Below, piece by piece: positions 9,903-19,733 of a stretch of 64,000 nucleotides of DNA. A program made the translations under genes and the position numbers. Below the pieces are notes generated by a model that made no database searches, was not told where the DNA came from, and saw only the letters and a program-made list of their open reading frames with translations. Every line of letters begins with the position of its first letter. Position 1 is the first letter of the stretch. The DNA lies in the NCBI GenBank assembly GCA_947174995.1, contig CAMWLC010000006.1, positions 1 through 64,000 on the forward strand, in the 5' to 3' direction. The stretch comes from an uncultured Porphyromonadaceae bacterium (GTDB taxonomy: Bacteria; Bacteroidota; Bacteroidia; Bacteroidales; Muribaculaceae).

Positions 9903-10771
9903 TTGAATTTCTTACGTCGGAAAATGAAGTTTCTGCCGAGATATTTCTCTCTCACCACGGGATTTTCCGCGAGTTCCTCGCTTGTGCCCTGGAAGAGGAT
10001 GCGCCCTTCGAAGAGAAGGTACGCGCGGTCGGTGATGCTGAGTGTCTCCGGTGCGTTGTGGTCCGTGATGAGGATGCCTATGTTCTTCTCCTTGAGTTTG
10101 TAGACCACCTGCTGAATGTCTTCCACCGCGATGGGGTCAACACCCGCGAAGGGCTCGTCAAGCATTATAAACTTGGGATTGATGGCCAGACAGCGGGCTA
10201 TCTCCGTGCGTCGGCGCTCGCCGCCGGAGAGCTGGTCGCCGAGATTGCGTCTCACCTTCTCGAGATTGAACTCCGCAATCAGGCTTTCGAGCTTCTCTTT
10301 CTGATATTCTTTAGAAGTATTGGTCATCTCGAGAATAGCACGGATATTGTTTTCCACACTCAGCTTGCGAAACACCGATGCCTCCTGCGGGAGGTATCCT
10401 ATGCCGAGCTGTGCACGTTTATAGACCGGGAGCGAGGTGATGTCCTTGTTGTCCAGGAAAATCTTGCCTCCGTTGGGCGAAATAAGACCGGTTGTCATAT
10501 AGAATGTGGTGGTCTTGCCCGCTCCGTTCGGACCGAGAAGCCCTACGATCTCACCCTGGCGCACATTGATCGACACCTGGTTGGCCACGGTGCGTCGTCC
10601 ATATCGTTTCACGAGGTTATCGGTGCGCAGCACACCCGGCTCCGGAGTCTCCGAAACGATTTCCGCAGCAAATTCCTCCCCGTCGGGGAGCTGAACGACC
10701 GCCGGCTCGACATCCACGCTCTCGCGCAGGTCAGGCGCCACATCCTTTACGGCCTTGTGGAAAAATCTCAT
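9899..10771 (-). CDS. lptB: LPS export ABC transporter ATP-binding protein with N-terminal extension
   Basis: [36 protein letters not shown]; 4-nt overlap with udk; alternative GTG start at 10633. Confidence 0.93.
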   Translation of the reverse strand: MRFFHKAVKDVAPDLRESVDVEPAVVQLPDGEEFAAEIVSETPEPGVLRTDNLVKRYGRRTVANQVSINVRQGEIVGLLGPNGAGKTTTFYMTTGLISPNGGKIFLDNKDITSLPVYKRAQLGIGYLPQEASVFRKLSVENNIRAILEMTNTSKEYQKEKLESLIAEFNLEKVRRNLGDQLSGGERRRTEIARCLAINPKFIMLDEPFAGVDPIAVEDIQQVVYKLKEKNIGILITDHNAPETLSITDRAYLLFEGRILFQGTSEELAENPVVREKYLGRNFIFRRKKFN

Positions 10772-11403
10772 TGTCTCTCGGATATGCTGGTGAACGAGGG
10801 AAGCAGCGAGCGGATATAGTCCGTGAGGAGCTTGATGGCCACATTATTGTGTCCGCCCTGGGGCACTATGAGGTCGGCATACCGTTTTGAAGGTTCGATA
10901 TAAAGCTCGTGCATCGGCTTGAGCATGGACTGATAGCGGTCACACACCATCTGGGGGGTACGTCCGCGCTCGATGCAGTCGCGTGAGATCACGCGGATGA
11001 GCCGCTCGTCGGCGTCTGCATCCACAAACACCTTCACATCCATGGCGTCGCGGAGTTCCTTGTCGGTGAGCACAAGAATACCCTCCACCACCACTACATC
11101 GCGCGGCTCCACATGGACCGTTTCCTTCAGGCGCGAGCAAGTGATGAAATCGTAGGTAGGCATTTCGATGGCTCTCCCCTCCTTGAGTTCCTTGAGATGA
11201 CTTGACAGCAGGCTCCACTCAATGGAGGCGGGCTCGTCATAATTCATCTTCAGGCGTTCCTCAAGCGGGATATGGGCGTTGTCCTTATAATAGCAGTCCT
11301 GGGGTATGACCGCCACTTCATCCTTCGGAAGACTTTCGATAATCTTGCGTACCACGGTGGTCTTTCCCGAGCCGGTGCCTCCGGCGATTCCGATTATAAT
11401 CAT
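10768..11403 (-). CDS. udk: Uridine kinase
   Basis: [18 protein letters not shown] ... full Udk family match; start 11403. Confidence 0.95.
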   Translation of the reverse strand: MIIIGIAGGTGSGKTTVVRKIIESLPKDEVAVIPQDCYYKDNAHIPLEERLKMNYDEPASIEWSLLSSHLKELKEGRAIEMPTYDFITCSRLKETVHVEPRDVVVVEGILVLTDKELRDAMDVKVFVDADADERLIRVISRDCIERGRTPQMVCDRYQSMLKPMHELYIEPSKRYADLIVPQGGHNNVAIKLLTDYIRSLLPSFTSISERQ

Positions 11404-11570
11404 CTGAGTGTGGGTTGTTGTCGGTTTTCGATATTCCGGAAACAAAATTACAAAAAAATATTAATATTTCACGGCCATAATGCCATATTCTTTTGTTTCT
11501 ATTAACGGATACCGCCCTTTTCACACTCCACGAGGCGGTGAGTTTGCTCAGAAATAGTTAACTTTGCACC

Positions 11571-12317
11571 ATGATAGTATCATCCCTGCAGACATTCGGA
11601 AAATACTGCATTTTCATGACACGTGTTTTCCGGGCGCCCGACAAAGCGAGTGTGTCGGGCAAGGCCATAATCAGCGAAATCTCCAAGTTGGGAGTGGACT
11701 CCATTCCGCTGGTCGTCATAATATCCCTCTTCATCGGAGCCGTGATCGCCATTCAGATGACGATCAATATCGTGTCGCCGCTGATCCCGAGCTATTCCAC
11801 GGGACTTGCCACTCGCGAGATCCTGCTGCTTGAGTTCTCCTCCACGATGATGTGCCTGATCCTCGCGGGCAAAGTCGGAAGTAACATCGCCTCCGAAATA
11901 GGCACGATGCGTGTCACGGAGCAGATAGACGCCATGGACATCATGGGCATCAATTCGGCCAACTTCATAGTGCTTCCGAAAATAATAGGATTCGTGGCCT
12001 TCGTGCCGGTGCTCTGCGTGCTCTCGATGTTCGTGGGCCTTGTCGGCGGATGGGCCGTGGCGCGGTTCACGACCATGCTGACGGTGGAGAACTACATTTA
12101 CGGCATACAGTCTTTCTTCAACGAGTGGTATGTCTGGTACGGCATCATAAAGACCGTGGTGTTCGCCTACATCATCGCCTCCGTGGCGGCTTTCTACGGC
12201 TATTACGTCAAGGGTGGCTCCCTGGAGGTCGGCAAGGCGAGCACAAACGCGGTAGTGGCCAGTTCGATTCTCATACTTCTCGCTGACGTCATTCTTACTA
12301 AACTTCTTCTGCAATGA
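11571..12317 (+). CDS. mlaE: MlaE-family ABC transporter permease
   Basis: LVVIISLFIGAVIAIQ, GSNIASEIGTMRVTEQIDAMDIMGIN. Confidence 0.93.
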   Translation: MIVSSLQTFGKYCIFMTRVFRAPDKASVSGKAIISEISKLGVDSIPLVVIISLFIGAVIAIQMTINIVSPLIPSYSTGLATREILLLEFSSTMMCLILAGKVGSNIASEIGTMRVTEQIDAMDIMGINSANFIVLPKIIGFVAFVPVLCVLSMFVGLVGGWAVARFTTMLTVENYIYGIQSFFNEWYVWYGIIKTVVFAYIIASVAAFYGYYVKGGSLEVGKASTNAVVASSILILLADVILTKLLLQ

Positions 12318-13120
12318 TCGAGGCCAAGCATGTATCCAAATATTTCGACGGCTCCCAGGTGCTGTATGACATCAATGCCGTCTTCGAGACCGGAAAGACC
12401 AACCTCATTATAGGCCAGAGCGGCTCGGGCAAGACTGTATTCATGAAGTGCCTCATCGGCCTGATGCGTCCCGAGGAGGGGCAGATACTGTATGACGGTC
12501 GCCTTCTCCGCTCCATGAACGCCCAGCAGCAGAAGGAGCTGCGCATGGAGATAGGTATGCTGTTTCAGGGTTCGGCGCTCTTCGACAACGAGACGGTGCT
12601 CGGCAACGTCATGTTTCCGCTCAAGATGTTCTCCCCCCTCTCCCATGCCGAGCAGCTCGAAAGGGCGCATTTCTGCATCCAGAGGGTGGGACTGACTAAT
12701 GCCGACTCCAAGTATCCTTCGGAAATCTCGGGCGGTATGCAGAAACGTGTGGCCATCGCGCGTGCGATAGCGCTCAATCCCAAGTATCTCTTCTGCGACG
12801 AACCGAACTCCGGACTCGACCCTCGCACATCCATCATGATAGACGAGCTGCTGAGCGACATCACCCATGAATACGGCATGACGACCATCATCAACACTCA
12901 TGACATGAACTCAGTGCTCGGCATCGGCGAGCACATCATATTTATCAACCGAGGGCATTGTGACTGGACCGGCAACGATCGTGACATTTTCCGTTCCGAC
13001 TCTCAGAGCCTCAACGATTTCGTGTTCGCATCCAAACTCTTCCGTGAGGTGAAACGCTTCCTTCAGGTGGAATACGAGAACGGCAAGGAGGTCGGAGGCA
13101 TACCATTGGAAAAAGTATGA
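12314..13120 (+). CDS. mlaF: MlaF-like ABC transporter ATP-binding protein
   Basis: GQSGSGKTV, ISGGMQKRVAIARAIA, CDEPNSGLDP; overlaps mlaE by 4 nt. Confidence 0.93.
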   Translation: MIEAKHVSKYFDGSQVLYDINAVFETGKTNLIIGQSGSGKTVFMKCLIGLMRPEEGQILYDGRLLRSMNAQQQKELRMEIGMLFQGSALFDNETVLGNVMFPLKMFSPLSHAEQLERAHFCIQRVGLTNADSKYPSEISGGMQKRVAIARAIALNPKYLFCDEPNSGLDPRTSIMIDELLSDITHEYGMTTIINTHDMNSVLGIGEHIIFINRGHCDWTGNDRDIFRSDSQSLNDFVFASKLFREVKRFLQVEYENGKEVGGIPLEKV

Positions 13121-13785
13121 TTTGCATCAAGCATCTGGGACTCGCTCCCTACAGACCGGTGTGGGACATTCAGAAGCGCCTTCACACCGAGATGGTCAAT
13201 AAAAAGCGAGAGGGTGAGAAAGTGTCCGGGGAGTGGCTCCTCACCGTGGAGCATACCCCGGTGATTACCCTCGGCAAGCACGCCAAAGAGGAGAATCTGC
13301 TATTTTCGCCCGAGCGGTTGCTCGAGAGAGGCGTGGAGTGCATACGTATCGAGCGGGGGGGAGATGTCACTTATCACGGCCCCGGACAACTCGTGATCTA
13401 TCCCATCCTTGATCTCGAGCTTCATCATCTCGGCGTGAGGGCATACGTGAATCTGCTTGAAGAGGCCGTCATCCGTACCATCGCCGAGTATGGCGTCAGG
13501 GGTGAAAGGATTGAGGGCGCCAGCGGAGTTTGGATAGGGGGCGGCACACCGCAGGAGCGCAAGATATGCGCCTTGGGAGTGAAGTGTACCCGCTTCGTGA
13601 CCATGCACGGTCTCGCCCTGAACGTCAATACTGATCTGACGGGATTCAGCCTCATCAACCCCTGCGGATTCATCGACAAGGGGGTAACGTCGCTTGAAAA
13701 GGAAACCGGGGCCAAGTTGGATTTCAATGCCATCAGGGGCACGCTCGTGCGCCATCTGCTCATACTCCTCAACAGCCATGAATGA
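13117..13785 (+). CDS. lipB: Lipoyl(octanoyl) transferase
   Basis: RGGDVTYHGPGQLVIYPILDL; overlaps mlaF by 4 nt. Confidence 0.95.
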   Translation: MICIKHLGLAPYRPVWDIQKRLHTEMVNKKREGEKVSGEWLLTVEHTPVITLGKHAKEENLLFSPERLLERGVECIRIERGGDVTYHGPGQLVIYPILDLELHHLGVRAYVNLLEEAVIRTIAEYGVRGERIEGASGVWIGGGTPQERKICALGVKCTRFVTMHGLALNVNTDLTGFSLINPCGFIDKGVTSLEKETGAKLDFNAIRGTLVRHLLILLNSHE

Positions 13786-14986
13786 CGTAATCGACTGGCT
13801 GGCGGACATCTTCCGTCAGAATCCAATCATCCCCGTATTTCTTACCATCGGAATCGGTTTCTGGCTCGGGCAGCTTCGCTACAAAATGATTTCCCTGGGA
13901 GTGGTGGCTGCCACTCTTCTTGTAGGCGTCGTGATCGGTCAACTCGACATTCCGATACCTCCGATGGTGAAGTCCATGTTTTTCATTCTGTTTCTCTTTT
14001 CCATCGGTTACAGTGTCGGCCCGCAGTTTTTCCACGCTCTCAAGGGCAACGGTCCGCGGCAGATGCTCTTTGCCGTGGTGGAGGCCGCGATTTGTGTGGC
14101 CACGGTGTGGGGAGCGGCTAAACTTATGGGATACAACACTGGCACCGCCCTGGGAATGTTCGCCGGATCGCAGACCTGCTCTGCTTCACTCGGCGTCATA
14201 CACGACACCATTGCCGGAATACCATTGCCGGCGGCCGAGAAGGACTCCATGCAGGCCGTAGTGCCCGTTTGCTATGCCGTGACGTATGTGTTCGGCGCGA
14301 TCGGCTCCGTGTGGTTCCTTTCCATCATCGGCCCCATGATGTTAGGGGGATTGGGCAAGGTGCGTGCGGAAGCCAAGGAGATTGAGAAAAGCACGGCCAC
14401 TGAATCGACAACAAAGGAACCGACAACCTCCGCTCGAAAGCAAAGTGACTCGACCGACATGATATTCATAAGCCTCGGCATAGCCGTCGGTTGTTTTTTG
14501 GGTGCTCTTTCATTCAGGCTTGAGAGTGTCCCGGTGTCACTGAGCACCACGGGGGGAGCATTGCTCACAGGCCTTGTGCTTGGCTATTGGCGCAACCGCC
14601 ATCCTAAATTCGGTTATATACCTCCGGCAGTGGTATGGTTTCTCGACAATCTCGGATTGAATCTTTTCATAGCCGTTGTGGGGCTTACGGCCGGGCCGAC
14701 ATTCATACCGGCTATCAAGGATGTAGGATTATCGATGGTAGGCATCGGCGCCGTAGCCACGATAGTGCCGATGGTGCTGTGCATACTAATAGGCAAGAGG
14801 ATTTTTCGTTTTTCCGGACCCGAGACCCTGGGTTGTGTGGCGGGAGCCAGATGCTGTGCCGCCGCCATAGGTGCCATTCAGGACAGCGTCGACAGCACGA
14901 TTCCGATGATCGGCTATACCGTCACCTACGCCACCGCCAATTTCATCCTCGTATTCTCCAGCCTCGTGATTCTCTTCACCGTTTAG
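13778..14986 (+). CDS. AAE/AspT-like transporter with two YidE/YbjL-type membrane halves
   Basis: Start MNDVIDWLADIFRQ (13778) overlaps lipB by 8 nt; duplicated GxxxGxQTCSASLG... / CVAGARCCAAAIGAIQD half motifs. Confidence 0.85.
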   Translation: MNDVIDWLADIFRQNPIIPVFLTIGIGFWLGQLRYKMISLGVVAATLLVGVVIGQLDIPIPPMVKSMFFILFLFSIGYSVGPQFFHALKGNGPRQMLFAVVEAAICVATVWGAAKLMGYNTGTALGMFAGSQTCSASLGVIHDTIAGIPLPAAEKDSMQAVVPVCYAVTYVFGAIGSVWFLSIIGPMMLGGLGKVRAEAKEIEKSTATESTTKEPTTSARKQSDSTDMIFISLGIAVGCFLGALSFRLESVPVSLSTTGGALLTGLVLGYWRNRHPKFGYIPPAVVWFLDNLGLNLFIAVVGLTAGPTFIPAIKDVGLSMVGIGAVATIVPMVLCILIGKRIFRFSGPETLGCVAGARCCAAAIGAIQDSVDSTIPMIGYTVTYATANFILVFSSLVILFTV

Positions 14987-15008
14987 TAGAGGAGGCTTCC
15001 ATCCCCTC
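14985..15008 (+). repeat. Stop-adjacent hairpin element, degenerate copy
   Basis: AGTAGAGGAGGCTTCCATCCCCTC; left half identical to 49684-49711. Confidence 0.65.
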
Positions 15009-15051
15009 GGGAAAGGATCAAACCTTATTCATACAAGATTGCCTATTAAAA

Positions 15052-15069
15052 GACATCGCACGCGATGTC
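15052..15069. repeat. Palindrome GACATCGC-AC-GCGATGTC
   Basis: 8-bp perfect arms around AC; same layout as 178-207. Confidence 0.6.
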
Positions 15070-15100
15070 CCTACGTTTCGGGCCGTGATACCCTATATAG

Positions 15101-15129
15101 AATGAGGAGGCCCGGAGGCCTCCTCTACT
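15101..15129 (-). repeat. Stop-adjacent hairpin element, copy
   Basis: Minus strand AGTAGAGGAGGCCTCCGGGCCTCCTCATT; 9-bp stem. Confidence 0.8.
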
Positions 15130-15145
15130 TGGATGGTTGATGCGT

Positions 15146-15174
15146 AATGAGGAGGCCCGGAGGCCTCCTCTACT
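15146..15174 (-). repeat. Stop-adjacent hairpin element, identical second copy
   Basis: 29/29 nt identical to 15101-15129; ends 2 nt before the OmpA stop triplet. Confidence 0.8.
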
Positions 15175-15176
15175 GG

Positions 15177-15872
15177 TCAGAGTGTTCCGTTTTCGGCTTT
15201 CTGCACCATGGTCTTGTTGGCCATAATGTAGACCTCCACGCGACGGTTCTGTGCGCGTCCGGCAGCCGTTTCGTTAGAGGCTACATAGTCCGCCATGGGA
15301 ATACCCTCGGCCATGATGCGCGTGGGCGATACACCTTCGTTCACGAGGTAGCTGAGCACGGCGTCGGCACGGCCCGTGGCCACCTTCTGGTTGGCCGACA
15401 TGCTTCCGGTGTTGTCGGTGAAACCGTACACGCGTACATCGGTGTCGGGATTGTTCTTCAGGGAAGTGGCGAAAGCGGCAAGGTCGCTCTTTGCGGTCGC
15501 GTTGAGTGTGGTGCCGTTAGTCGGGAACAGGATACCACCCTCGAAAGTCACCTTGATGGCCTTCAGACCGTTGGCATCCGTAACGGTATCCACGGTTGCC
15601 TTGTTGGCCAACTCCTTCTGGAGCTCCTTGGCCTGCTTGTCCATCTTGTTGCCGATGAGCATACCGGCTCCTGAGCCTACGACAGCACCGATAGCGGAAC
15701 CGATAGCCGCGCCCTTGCCGCCGCCGATGAGAGCGCCGATACCTGCACCCGCGCCTGCGCCTGCACCGCCGCCGATGAGAGCGCCCTTACCGAGATTGGA
15801 CATATTGCAGGATGTGCCCGCGAAGAGAGTGGCTGCCAGAGCCACTGATACAAAAATCTTGGATGTTTTCAT
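15177..15872 (-). CDS. Glycine-zipper plus OmpA-like domain lipoprotein (YiaD-like)
   Basis: Start MKTSKIFVSVALAATLFAGTSC (lipobox), ALIGGGAGAGAGAGIGALIGGGKGAAIGSAIG, C-terminal OmpA domain ending NRRVEVYI. Confidence 0.92.
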   Translation of the reverse strand: MKTSKIFVSVALAATLFAGTSCNMSNLGKGALIGGGAGAGAGAGIGALIGGGKGAAIGSAIGAVVGSGAGMLIGNKMDKQAKELQKELANKATVDTVTDANGLKAIKVTFEGGILFPTNGTTLNATAKSDLAAFATSLKNNPDTDVRVYGFTDNTGSMSANQKVATGRADAVLSYLVNEGVSPTRIMAEGIPMADYVASNETAAGRAQNRRVEVYIMANKTMVQKAENGTL

Positions 15873-15961
15873 AGACTTCTTAATAGTTATCTTGTGGTGA
15901 ATATGTAAACCGGCGCGGAGAGGTCGCCTTATAGCATAACACATTTTGGTTAAAAGTGTTC

Positions 15962-15992
15962 TTGCGCATTTCCGACTTTTTTATTAATTTTG
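15962..15992 (+). promoter_or_regulatory. dnaE promoter
   Basis: TTG 15962-15964, 20 nt, TAATTTTG 15985-15992. Confidence 0.65.
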
Positions 15993-16030
15993 TAGTCAGG
16001 GCCGCGTGGACCCGATAAACCGACATCAGA

Positions 16031-19000
16031 ATGACTCCCTTCACTCATCTTCACGTACACTCCCAGTACAGCCTTCTCGACGGGAAGGCCACAATAGCCG
16101 AACTTGTTGACAAGGCCATGGCCGACGGTATGCGCGGTCTGGCCCTCACGGACCATGGCAATATGTTCGGCATAAAGGAATTTGCCAATTATGTCAACAA
16201 GGTGAATTCCGGCAAACCGGATGAAGAGAAATTCAAGCCGATATTCGGATGCGAGATGTATGTGGCTAAGGAGGATCTTCACTCCCATGCTGACAAGAAC
16301 GACAAGGGCGAGCATCTCATAGTGCTCGCCAGAAACCTCACGGGCTACCGCAATCTCGTCAAGCTAATCAGCAAGGCATGGACGGAGGGTCAGTATTACA
16401 AGCCTCGCACCGACCGTAAGGAGCTGGCCGCTCACCGCGAGGGATTGATCATATCCTCCGCCTGTCTGGGAGGTGAGGTGCCGCAGTTTATCCTGCACGA
16501 CGAACTCGACAAAGCCGAGGAGCGCGTGCTGTGGTATAAGGAGACATTCGGTGATGATTATTACCTGGAGCTTCAGAGGCACCAGACGTTCAAGGAGAAT
16601 GCGAACACCGAGGTGTATCCCGACCAGATCAAGGTGAACAAAGTGCTGATGGACCTTTCCCGCAAACATGGCATCAAGCTGATAGCCACCAATGACGTCC
16701 ACTTCGCCAAGGAGGAGGATGCCGAGGCCCATGACAGGCTTATATGCGTCTCCACGGGAAAGAAGTTTACCGAAGAGCGTATGCACTACACCAAGCAGGA
16801 ATGGCTCAAGACCACCGAAGAGATGTTGAGCATTTTCTCCGATGTGCCCGAGGCCATTGAGAATACCGCCGAGATTCTCGACAAGGTGGAATTTTATTCC
16901 ATCGACCATGCCCCCATCATGCCCACCTTCGAGATTCCGGCCTCGTTCGGCACGGAGGAGGAATACCGCTCGCGCATCACCGAGGAGCAACTCTATGACG
17001 AGTTCACGCAGGATGAGAACGGCAACGTGGTGCTCAGCCGAGAGGAGGGTGAGAAAAAAATCGCGCGTCTGGGTGGCTACGACAAGCTATACCGTATAAA
17101 GTTCGAGGCGGACTATCTGACAAAACTCACCATGGAGGGAGCCAGGAAGATTTACGGGGATCCCCTCCCCGATGAGGTTGCCGAGCGTCTGAACTTCGAG
17201 CTCTACATAATGAAGACCATGGGTTTTCCGGGCTACTTCCTCATAGTCCAGGACTTCATCAACACGGGACGCGAGAAACTCGGTGTCAGCATCGGGCCTG
17301 GCCGCGGCTCCGCAGCCGGAAGCGCGGCGGCCTACTGTCTGGGCATCACGCGTATCGACCCCATCAAATATGACCTGCTTTTCGAGCGTTTCCTCAATCC
17401 GGACCGTATCTCCCTCCCCGATATCGATGTGGATTTCGATGATGACGGCCGCTCAGAGGTGCTGAAATATGTCACAGACAAATATGGAGAGGAGAAAGTG
17501 GCGCATATCATCACCTACTCCACCATGGCCACCAAAATGGCTATCAAGGATGTGGCGCGGGTCATGGAGCTCTCAGTGCCGGAATCAAACCGTCTTGTGA
17601 AGCTCATCCCCGACCGTCTGCCGGAGGTGGATGGCAAGGCTCCGAAAATCAATCTGAAAAACTGCCTGAAGTATGTGAAGGAGTTCGAGGCCGAGACGCG
17701 GAATCCCGACGAGAGGGTACGCGAGACGATGAAATATGCCGTGCAGCTTGAGGGTAACGTGCGCGGCACGGGCGTGCATGCTTGCGGCGTTATAATCTGT
17801 CGCGACGACATCACGGACTGGGTGCCCGTATCCACGGCCACTGACGCCGCGACCAACGAGCGTCTCACTGTCACCCAATATGAGGGCTCGGTCATCGAGG
17901 AGACGGGCCTCATCAAGATGGACTTCCTGGGTCTCAAGACCCTCTCCATAATCAAGGAGGCCCTGGCCAACATAAAGCAGACACGGGGCATCGATCTCGA
18001 TATAGACCATATTCCCCTCGATGACCCCGCCACATTCAAGCTTTACTGCGAGGGACGCACCACCTCCACTTTCCAGTTTGAATCTACCGGAATGCAGAAT
18101 TCCCTGCGCAAACTCCAGCCCTCCAAGTTCGAGGACCTGATAGCCATGAACGCCCTCTATCGCCCCGGCCCGATGGACTATATACCCTCCTTCATAGCCC
18201 GTAAGCATGGCGAGGAGCCTATTATCTACGACATCCCGATCATGGAGCGTTACCTCAAGGAGACCTACGGCATCACGGTCTATCAGGAACAGGTGATGCT
18301 GCTGTCGCGTCTGCTTGCCAATTTCACGCGCGGCGAGAGCGATATGCTCCGCAAGGCAATGGGTAAGAAGCAGATCGACAAGATGGCCAAACTCAAGGTG
18401 AAATTCATGGAGCAGGGCCAGGCCAACGGCCATGAGGCGCAGGTGCTGGAGAAAATTTGGGCCGACTGGGAGAAATTCGCCTCGTATGCCTTCAACAAGA
18501 GCCATGCCACATGTTACAGCTGGGTGGCCTATCAGACGGCATATCTCAAGGCCAACTACCCTGCGGAATATATGGCCGGAGTGTTGAGCCGCAACGTCAA
18601 CATGTCGGACAAGCTCAAGACCATCATGGACGAGTGCGTGCGCATGGGTCTCGATGTGGCAGGTCCCGACATCAACGAATCACGCGAGAAATTCGCCGTT
18701 TCCTCCTCCGGGCAGATACGTTTCGGCCTCGCCGCCGTGAAAGGCGTGGGAGTCAACGCCGTAACTGCCATTATCTCGGAGCGTGACAAAAACGGGCCAT
18801 ACAAGGATATTTATGATTTCGTGGAGCGCGTCAACCTCTCCGCCTGCAACCGCTCGGCCATTGAGTCGCTTGCCCTCGCCGGGGCTTTTGACAGCTTCGA
18901 CATCGCACGCGAGATGATGCTCGCACCGATGTTTGACACTACGTATACGGATATGCTCGTGAAATACGGGCAGAATCTCCAGAATGACAAAAATTCCCTC

Positions 19001-19720
19001 CAGGCGAGCCTCTTCGACGATCTCGACACGATCGAGACTAACCGTCCCCCTTACCCCTCGTTTGAGAAATGGCCGCGCCTTCGTCTGCTTGAGGAGGAGA
19101 AGAAAATGGTGACCATCTATCTGAGCGCCCACCCGCTTGACCCCTACTATATGGAGCTTACATACGGGTGTAACGCCTCGTGTGGCGACCTGGAGGAGAA
19201 AATGACCCTCGGTGCCCAGATACAGCTGGGAGGCATGGTCGTGGCGACGGCCGAAAAAAGCACCCGCAAGGGTCAGCCCTTCGGCAAAGTGACGATTGAG
19301 GACTTCACCGGGAAGTATGAGTTTGCCTTCTTCGGGCGCGATTTCGATTCGGTTTATCCCCGCTTCAAGGAGGGCCATGCCGTATTGGTGCGCGGCACCG
19401 TGCAGCCCAAGATGTTCCGCGACGGTGAGTTGGAGTTGAAAATCCAGGAAGTGCTCCCTCTCGACAGCATTTGCGGCACTGTCGCCAATGCTGTGAGCAT
19501 CTATCTCGACATAAACCACCAGGATGAGGAGTTTTTCAACAAACTCTCCTCATTGCATCCCGCCGAAGGTGGACGCTCGGGCGATCTCTTTCTTGAGATA
19601 TATGACCGTCAGTCGCGCCAGGCCATACGCATACACTCGCGCCGCAAGATTTCCCTCGACAAAGAGACCGTACGACTCATAGAATCATACGGTCTCCCGT
19701 TCAAGGTGCTCACGGTGTGA
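16031..19720 (+). CDS. dnaE: DNA polymerase III subunit alpha
   Basis: PHP domain start HLHVHSQYSLLDGKATI; PDIDVDFDDDGR catalytic region; 1229 aa. Confidence 0.98.
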   Translation: MTPFTHLHVHSQYSLLDGKATIAELVDKAMADGMRGLALTDHGNMFGIKEFANYVNKVNSGKPDEEKFKPIFGCEMYVAKEDLHSHADKNDKGEHLIVLARNLTGYRNLVKLISKAWTEGQYYKPRTDRKELAAHREGLIISSACLGGEVPQFILHDELDKAEERVLWYKETFGDDYYLELQRHQTFKENANTEVYPDQIKVNKVLMDLSRKHGIKLIATNDVHFAKEEDAEAHDRLICVSTGKKFTEERMHYTKQEWLKTTEEMLSIFSDVPEAIENTAEILDKVEFYSIDHAPIMPTFEIPASFGTEEEYRSRITEEQLYDEFTQDENGNVVLSREEGEKKIARLGGYDKLYRIKFEADYLTKLTMEGARKIYGDPLPDEVAERLNFELYIMKTMGFPGYFLIVQDFINTGREKLGVSIGPGRGSAAGSAAAYCLGITRIDPIKYDLLFERFLNPDRISLPDIDVDFDDDGRSEVLKYVTDKYGEEKVAHIITYSTMATKMAIKDVARVMELSVPESNRLVKLIPDRLPEVDGKAPKINLKNCLKYVKEFEAETRNPDERVRETMKYAVQLEGNVRGTGVHACGVIICRDDITDWVPVSTATDAATNERLTVTQYEGSVIEETGLIKMDFLGLKTLSIIKEALANIKQTRGIDLDIDHIPLDDPATFKLYCEGRTTSTFQFESTGMQNSLRKLQPSKFEDLIAMNALYRPGPMDYIPSFIARKHGEEPIIYDIPIMERYLKETYGITVYQEQVMLLSRLLANFTRGESDMLRKAMGKKQIDKMAKLKVKFMEQGQANGHEAQVLEKIWADWEKFASYAFNKSHATCYSWVAYQTAYLKANYPAEYMAGVLSRNVNMSDKLKTIMDECVRMGLDVAGPDINESREKFAVSSSGQIRFGLAAVKGVGVNAVTAIISERDKNGPYKDIYDFVERVNLSACNRSAIESLALAGAFDSFDIAREMMLAPMFDTTYTDMLVKYGQNLQNDKNSLQASLFDDLDTIETNRPPYPSFEKWPRLRLLEEEKKMVTIYLSAHPLDPYYMELTYGCNASCGDLEEKMTLGAQIQLGGMVVATAEKSTRKGQPFGKVTIEDFTGKYEFAFFGRDFDSVYPRFKEGHAVLVRGTVQPKMFRDGELELKIQEVLPLDSICGTVANAVSIYLDINHQDEEFFNKLSSLHPAEGGRSGDLFLEIYDRQSRQAIRIHSRRKISLDKETVRLIESYGLPFKVLTV

Positions 19721-19733
19721 TAGGGATAGTGTC

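Noticed and set aside
11559-11566. TAACTTTG -7-like box 4 nt before the mlaE ATG
   Set aside because: No TTTG at the right distance, and a start here would give a nearly leaderless mRNA; homology favours ATG 11571
15719-15786. GC-rich direct repeat in the OmpA-like gene, considered as a possible intragenic mobile repeat
   Set aside because: Explained by repeated Gly/Ala codons of the glycine zipper (ALIGGG...)
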